64,000 bases of DNA from contig MPNW01000159.1 of NCBI GenBank assembly GCA_011800805.1, positions 1 to 64,000 of the forward strand. Reading direction: 5' to 3'. The stretch comes from Hirudo medicinalis (lineage: Eukaryota > Annelida > Clitellata > Hirudinida > Hirudinidae). This document shows, one piece after another, positions 63,516 through 64,000 of the stretch (its first letter is position 1; each line of letters opens with the position of its first letter). Below the pieces are notes generated by a model. It made no database searches, was not told where the DNA came from, and saw nothing but the letters and a program-made list of their open reading frames with translations. The translations under genes were made by a program, and so were the position numbers.

Positions 63516-63791
63516 TATTATTATTATTCAATCTTATGCAACACTGACAATATGTATTTTTGCAACATCACAATGTAATATTACAAAGTGACATTACATG
63601 TTCCCAGTGAATAATGTCATTAATGATTTCATTCCTGATGCCCTCATAATTTTGACGTAAATAATAACGACAACAACGACAACAACAACCTTTCTCAGCC
63701 TCCTTCTTCTTGGCCTCTTCGATCTTCTTGAGTTCCTTCTGCTTTGTTTCCCATGATGATTTCTGCTCCTTCAGTTCATCGTAAGCCACAC
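30595..63791 (-). CDS. VPS13A: VPS13A/C-type bridge-like lipid transfer protein, 78 coding exons, first exons beyond the window
   Basis: VPS13 proteins are long hydrophobic-groove proteins that carry phospholipids in bulk between organelles at contact sites (ER with mitochondria, endosomes or lipid droplets). I translated the minus strand exon by exon. All 78 exons have AG/GT borders and agreeing phases, giving 9713 nt and about 3236 residues to a TGA at 30595-30597. Adding roughly 95 missing N-terminal residues gives about 3330, close to human VPS13A (3174) and below VPS13C (about 3750). Diagnostic stretches include the chorein motif NIHIRYED, a TTDENW start to the next exon, ADFFKPPES, the [10 protein letters not shown] motif near the C-terminus and [12 protein letters not shown]. 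The residues are shared by the A and C paralogues, so it probably predates their split. Exon borders are in the seven block entries. A possible AATAAA on this strand is at 30199-30204. What the sequence shows is strong; the function is family knowledge. Confidence 0.97.
33314..33398. repeat. 15-bp tandem repeat in a VPS13 intron
   Basis: Five to six copies of GGTGATGAATTATTA with small changes. Confidence 0.85.
33424..36526 (-). CDS. VPS13A: VPS13 exon block 6: APT1-like region after the VAB domain
   Basis: Exons: 36414-36526, 35990-36146, 35576-35716, 34991-35072, 34592-34661, 34089-34317, 33757-33896, 33424-33505. They encode window residues about 2571-2908. Matches to the family are [59 protein letters not shown], a helix with [34 protein letters not shown] across the next junction, and [17 protein letters not shown]. 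The 36414 exon begins at GCAGGTGAA (after ...GACAG); the nearer AG three codons downstream would break frame. Each exon passes its phase to the next without stops. Confidence 0.94.
34389..34474. repeat. 43-bp direct duplication in a VPS13 intron
   Basis: Two adjacent, almost identical copies starting ATTACAAATTATAAGTTAAT; they differ by one base (GAGCAC versus GAGCAG). Confidence 0.9.
35309..35394. repeat. Dispersed 86-bp repeat, copy 1, in a VPS13 intron
   Basis: Starts ATTTGTATTTGTGTTTAGCT and ends CACCTTAGCATTTATATAGC. Matches 58962-59047 at all but about four positions, same orientation. The following bases include TATATAGCGCCTTGTCTGAG, reminiscent of the GCGCTATATAA ends of many SINEs. 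Confidence 0.75.
35507..35572. repeat. 10-bp tandem repeat touching a VPS13 splice donor
   Basis: Alternating AAATGATCAC and AAATGATCAT units that end within a few bases of the donor of exon 35576-35716. Confidence 0.85.
36785..41992 (-). CDS. VPS13A: VPS13 exon block 5: second part of the VAB domain with a Ser-rich insert
   Basis: Exons: 41900-41992, 40829-41071 (alternative start 41065), 39881-39985, 38656-38742, 38262-38456, 37679-37809, 37184-37316, 36785-36907. They encode window residues about 2201-2570. The 41900 exon ends in SSGSSVAK; the next exon is 81 codons of low-complexity Ser/Thr/Pro and then basic sequence ([21 protein letters not shown]); after it the domain resumes with [23 protein letters not shown]. 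Further matches are [40 protein letters not shown] and ILYTWQNPL. The 38656 exon uses GTTCGT as donor, which leaves the reading frame intact; a GC donor twelve bases earlier (after the AACCAG codons) was considered and dropped. Confidence 0.92.
42160..46908 (-). CDS. VPS13A: VPS13 exon block 4: end of groove and first part of the VAB (adaptor-binding) domain
   Basis: Exons: 46782-46908, 46608-46669, 46072-46194, 45746-45871, 45452-45610 (or 45452-45604), 45144-45266, 44603-44815, 44316-44477, 43999-44159, 43667-43778, 43312-43443, 42918-43004, 42472-42582, 42160-42261. They encode window residues about 1601-2200. Conserved stretches include [31 protein letters not shown] (the signature before the VAB domain), [11 protein letters not shown] (start of the VAB beta-modules), [16 protein letters not shown] and [16 protein letters not shown]. 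In the family this Vps13 adaptor-binding domain recruits the protein to particular organelles through Pro-X-Pro ligands. The 45452 exon has two tandem acceptors six bases apart, which would add or remove two residues without changing frame. Confidence 0.94.
44970..45131. repeat. 24-bp minisatellite in a VPS13 intron
   Basis: Alternating AATAATGATTAC and AAACAATGATTAC blocks, about six to seven 24-bp units, ending a dozen bases from the donor of exon 45144-45266. Confidence 0.9.
46931..47065. repeat. 33-bp degenerate tandem repeat in a VPS13 intron
   Basis: Three to four copies of a unit like GATGGTGATTGTTACGATGG followed by CATAAATATCACT. Confidence 0.75.
47166..52043 (-). CDS. VPS13A: VPS13 exon block 3: middle of the lipid-transfer groove
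   Basis: Exons: 51940-52043, 51513-51680, 51159-51274, 50760-50951, 50407-50554, 49956-50052, 49493-49692, 49073-49284, 48760-48848, 48381-48527, 47915-48069, 47551-47667, 47166-47318. They encode window residues about 968-1600. Recognisable points are [13 protein letters not shown], the Ala-rich helix [12 protein letters not shown] followed by [13 protein letters not shown] (a strongly conserved VPS13 strand), [12 protein letters not shown], and [20 protein letters not shown]. Exons 49493-49692 and 49073-49284 encode the more variable linker containing TGITR and the long [10 protein letters not shown] strand. Splice phases agree at every junction. Confidence 0.94.
48166..48276. repeat. 25-bp minisatellite in a VPS13 intron
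   Basis: Four perfect units of TAATCTACATAATAATAATC plus TAACA, and a partial fifth. Confidence 0.95.
52211..56014 (-). CDS. VPS13A: VPS13 exon block 2: groove-forming repeats
   Basis: Exons: 55952-56014, 55634-55779, 55253-55337, 55086-55176, 54816-54930, 54557-54701, 54158-54253, 53960-54025, 53611-53767, 53139-53227, 52551-52815, 52211-52324. They encode window residues about 491-967, starting with [10 protein letters not shown] and running through [11 protein letters not shown], a Ser/Asp-rich loop (SEDDSD) and the beta-rich segment ending ISEMKITG. The 55634 exon is placed after CTCCAG at 55780-55785 because only that acceptor keeps frame. In human VPS13A the acidic loop is followed directly by the FFAT motif (EFFDA) that binds VAP on the ER; here it is followed by [10 protein letters not shown] and no obvious FFAT core is seen. 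The exon at 52551 is the largest of the gene (265 nt) and ends in a basic run. Confidence 0.94.
53262..53395. repeat. 21-bp minisatellite in a VPS13 intron
   Basis: About six copies of TTATGATGCTGATGATCATG plus G, with point changes; the unit is a multiple of three and so yields a false repetitive open frame. Confidence 0.9.
56178..63791 (-). CDS. VPS13A: VPS13 exon block 1: chorein domain and start of the lipid-transfer groove
   Basis: Exons: 63690-63791, 61476-61645, 60418-60477, 60115-60250, 59634-59764, 59292-59398, 58262-58433, 58064-58114, 57898-57994, 57525-57622, 57244-57311, 56840-56917, 56490-56587, 56178-56281. Together they encode about 490 residues. The first begins inside a codon, two bases before GTG GCT TAC, and encodes the Glu/Lys-rich helix that follows the N-terminal chorein segment ([13 protein letters not shown]). 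The second carries [15 protein letters not shown] and NIHIRYED, typical of the chorein domain. Later exons carry KYRKY, the WSWDVL tryptophan pair, [23 protein letters not shown] and NPLDG, in the same order as in animal VPS13A/C. The 1.9-2.0 kb intron after the first exon is the longest in the gene and holds a 44-bp minisatellite. Confidence 0.95.
58487..58600. repeat. 24-bp minisatellite in a VPS13 intron
   Basis: Units like CACCACCATTATCACTATCA plus TCAT, four to five copies. Confidence 0.85.
58683..58738. repeat. (AATC)n microsatellite
   Basis: Fourteen uninterrupted AATC units in a VPS13 intron. Confidence 0.95.
58962..59047. repeat. Dispersed 86-bp repeat, copy 2, in a VPS13 intron
   Basis: Second copy of the 35309-35394 repeat, diverging from it abruptly after CTTAGCATTCACAT. 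No open frame and no terminal inverted repeat seen. Confidence 0.75.
61373..61472. repeat. (CATCAC/CATCAT)n microsatellite beside a VPS13 donor
   Basis: About 100 bp of CAT/CAC trinucleotides that run up to the donor of exon 61476-61645; on the plus strand they give a false poly-His frame. Confidence 0.95.
62371..62503. repeat. 44-bp tandem repeat in the longest VPS13 intron
   Basis: Three copies of exactly 44 bp starting CTTTCAATGACTCAGCAGCA; the third has two changes. Confidence 0.95.
62681..62721. repeat. (ACAAC)n pentanucleotide repeat
   Basis: Eight uninterrupted units. Confidence 0.95.
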
Positions 63792-64000
63792 CTGGTGATG
63801 GACATGATGACGATGATGATGAAAATAGTGACTGAGGTGATGATACATGTCATAATGAAGGTGATAACATTAGTAATAATAATAATAAATAATTTGCAAT
63901 ATTAAGTAACAAATAATATCAATAATCAGAGTATCATGGTTGTATTGCAAATAATAAGTTACTAGCAATGACTATGAATGGAAGGAATGAATAACAGTAA
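63792..64000. other. VPS13 intron running off the window
   Basis: Sequence upstream of the first visible VPS13 exon: an AG acceptor preceded by a weak tract, then AT-rich DNA with GATGATG and AAT repeats. No further exon is visible. Confidence 0.7.

Overview
The window is nuclear DNA of a multicellular invertebrate. It is AT-rich, with intron-split genes using standard GT-AG splice sites and the standard genetic code, abundant di- to pentanucleotide repeats, and decayed non-LTR retrotransposons. The conserved genes (a VPS13A/C homologue and a core-2-type glycosyltransferase), the short introns and the mix of repeats would fit a lophotrochozoan such as an annelid or mollusc. That is inference; nothing here fixes the species.

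Left third (1-20.6 kb). After about 4.7 kb of repeats with no recognised gene comes a cluster of small, unfamiliar genes, assembled from exons whose splice phases agree: a two-exon plus-strand gene of 69 codons (4780-5327), a convergent six-exon minus-strand gene for a disordered Lys/Ser/Thr-rich protein with a Cys/His-rich tail (5549-9313), a single-exon 80-residue ORF (11804-12046), a two-exon Cys-rich gene (12678-13759) and a long basic ORF that seems to need one frameshift (14259-15760). At 18983-20640 is a complete two-exon Golgi beta-1,6-N-acetylglucosaminyltransferase (GT14 family).

Middle (20.6-30 kb, with one outlier at 10.7 kb). This is a graveyard of non-LTR retrotransposons: an ORF1 remnant (21.4-22.2 kb), a reverse transcriptase of the FVDD type with a C-terminal nuclease-like region (23.5-25.3 kb) bracketed by telomere-like TTAGGG motifs, a CR1/L2-like RT (27.9-28.95 kb) and further scraps. 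A possible solo LTR or core promoter (17.74 kb), a tRNA-derived sequence (18.1 kb) and a frameshifted relative of the 80-residue ORF lie nearby.

Right half (30.6-64 kb). One minus-strand gene fills it: a VPS13A/C-type bridge-like lipid transfer protein. I could place 78 consecutive coding exons, all phase-compatible, ending in a stop at 30595-30597. They encode about 3236 residues. Only the first roughly 95 residues, at the start of the chorein domain, lie beyond the right edge. Its introns hold many minisatellites and two copies of one dispersed repeat.

Functionally, VPS13 moves lipids at membrane contact sites and the GT14 enzyme branches mucin-type O-glycans. I see no sign that the genes form one pathway.
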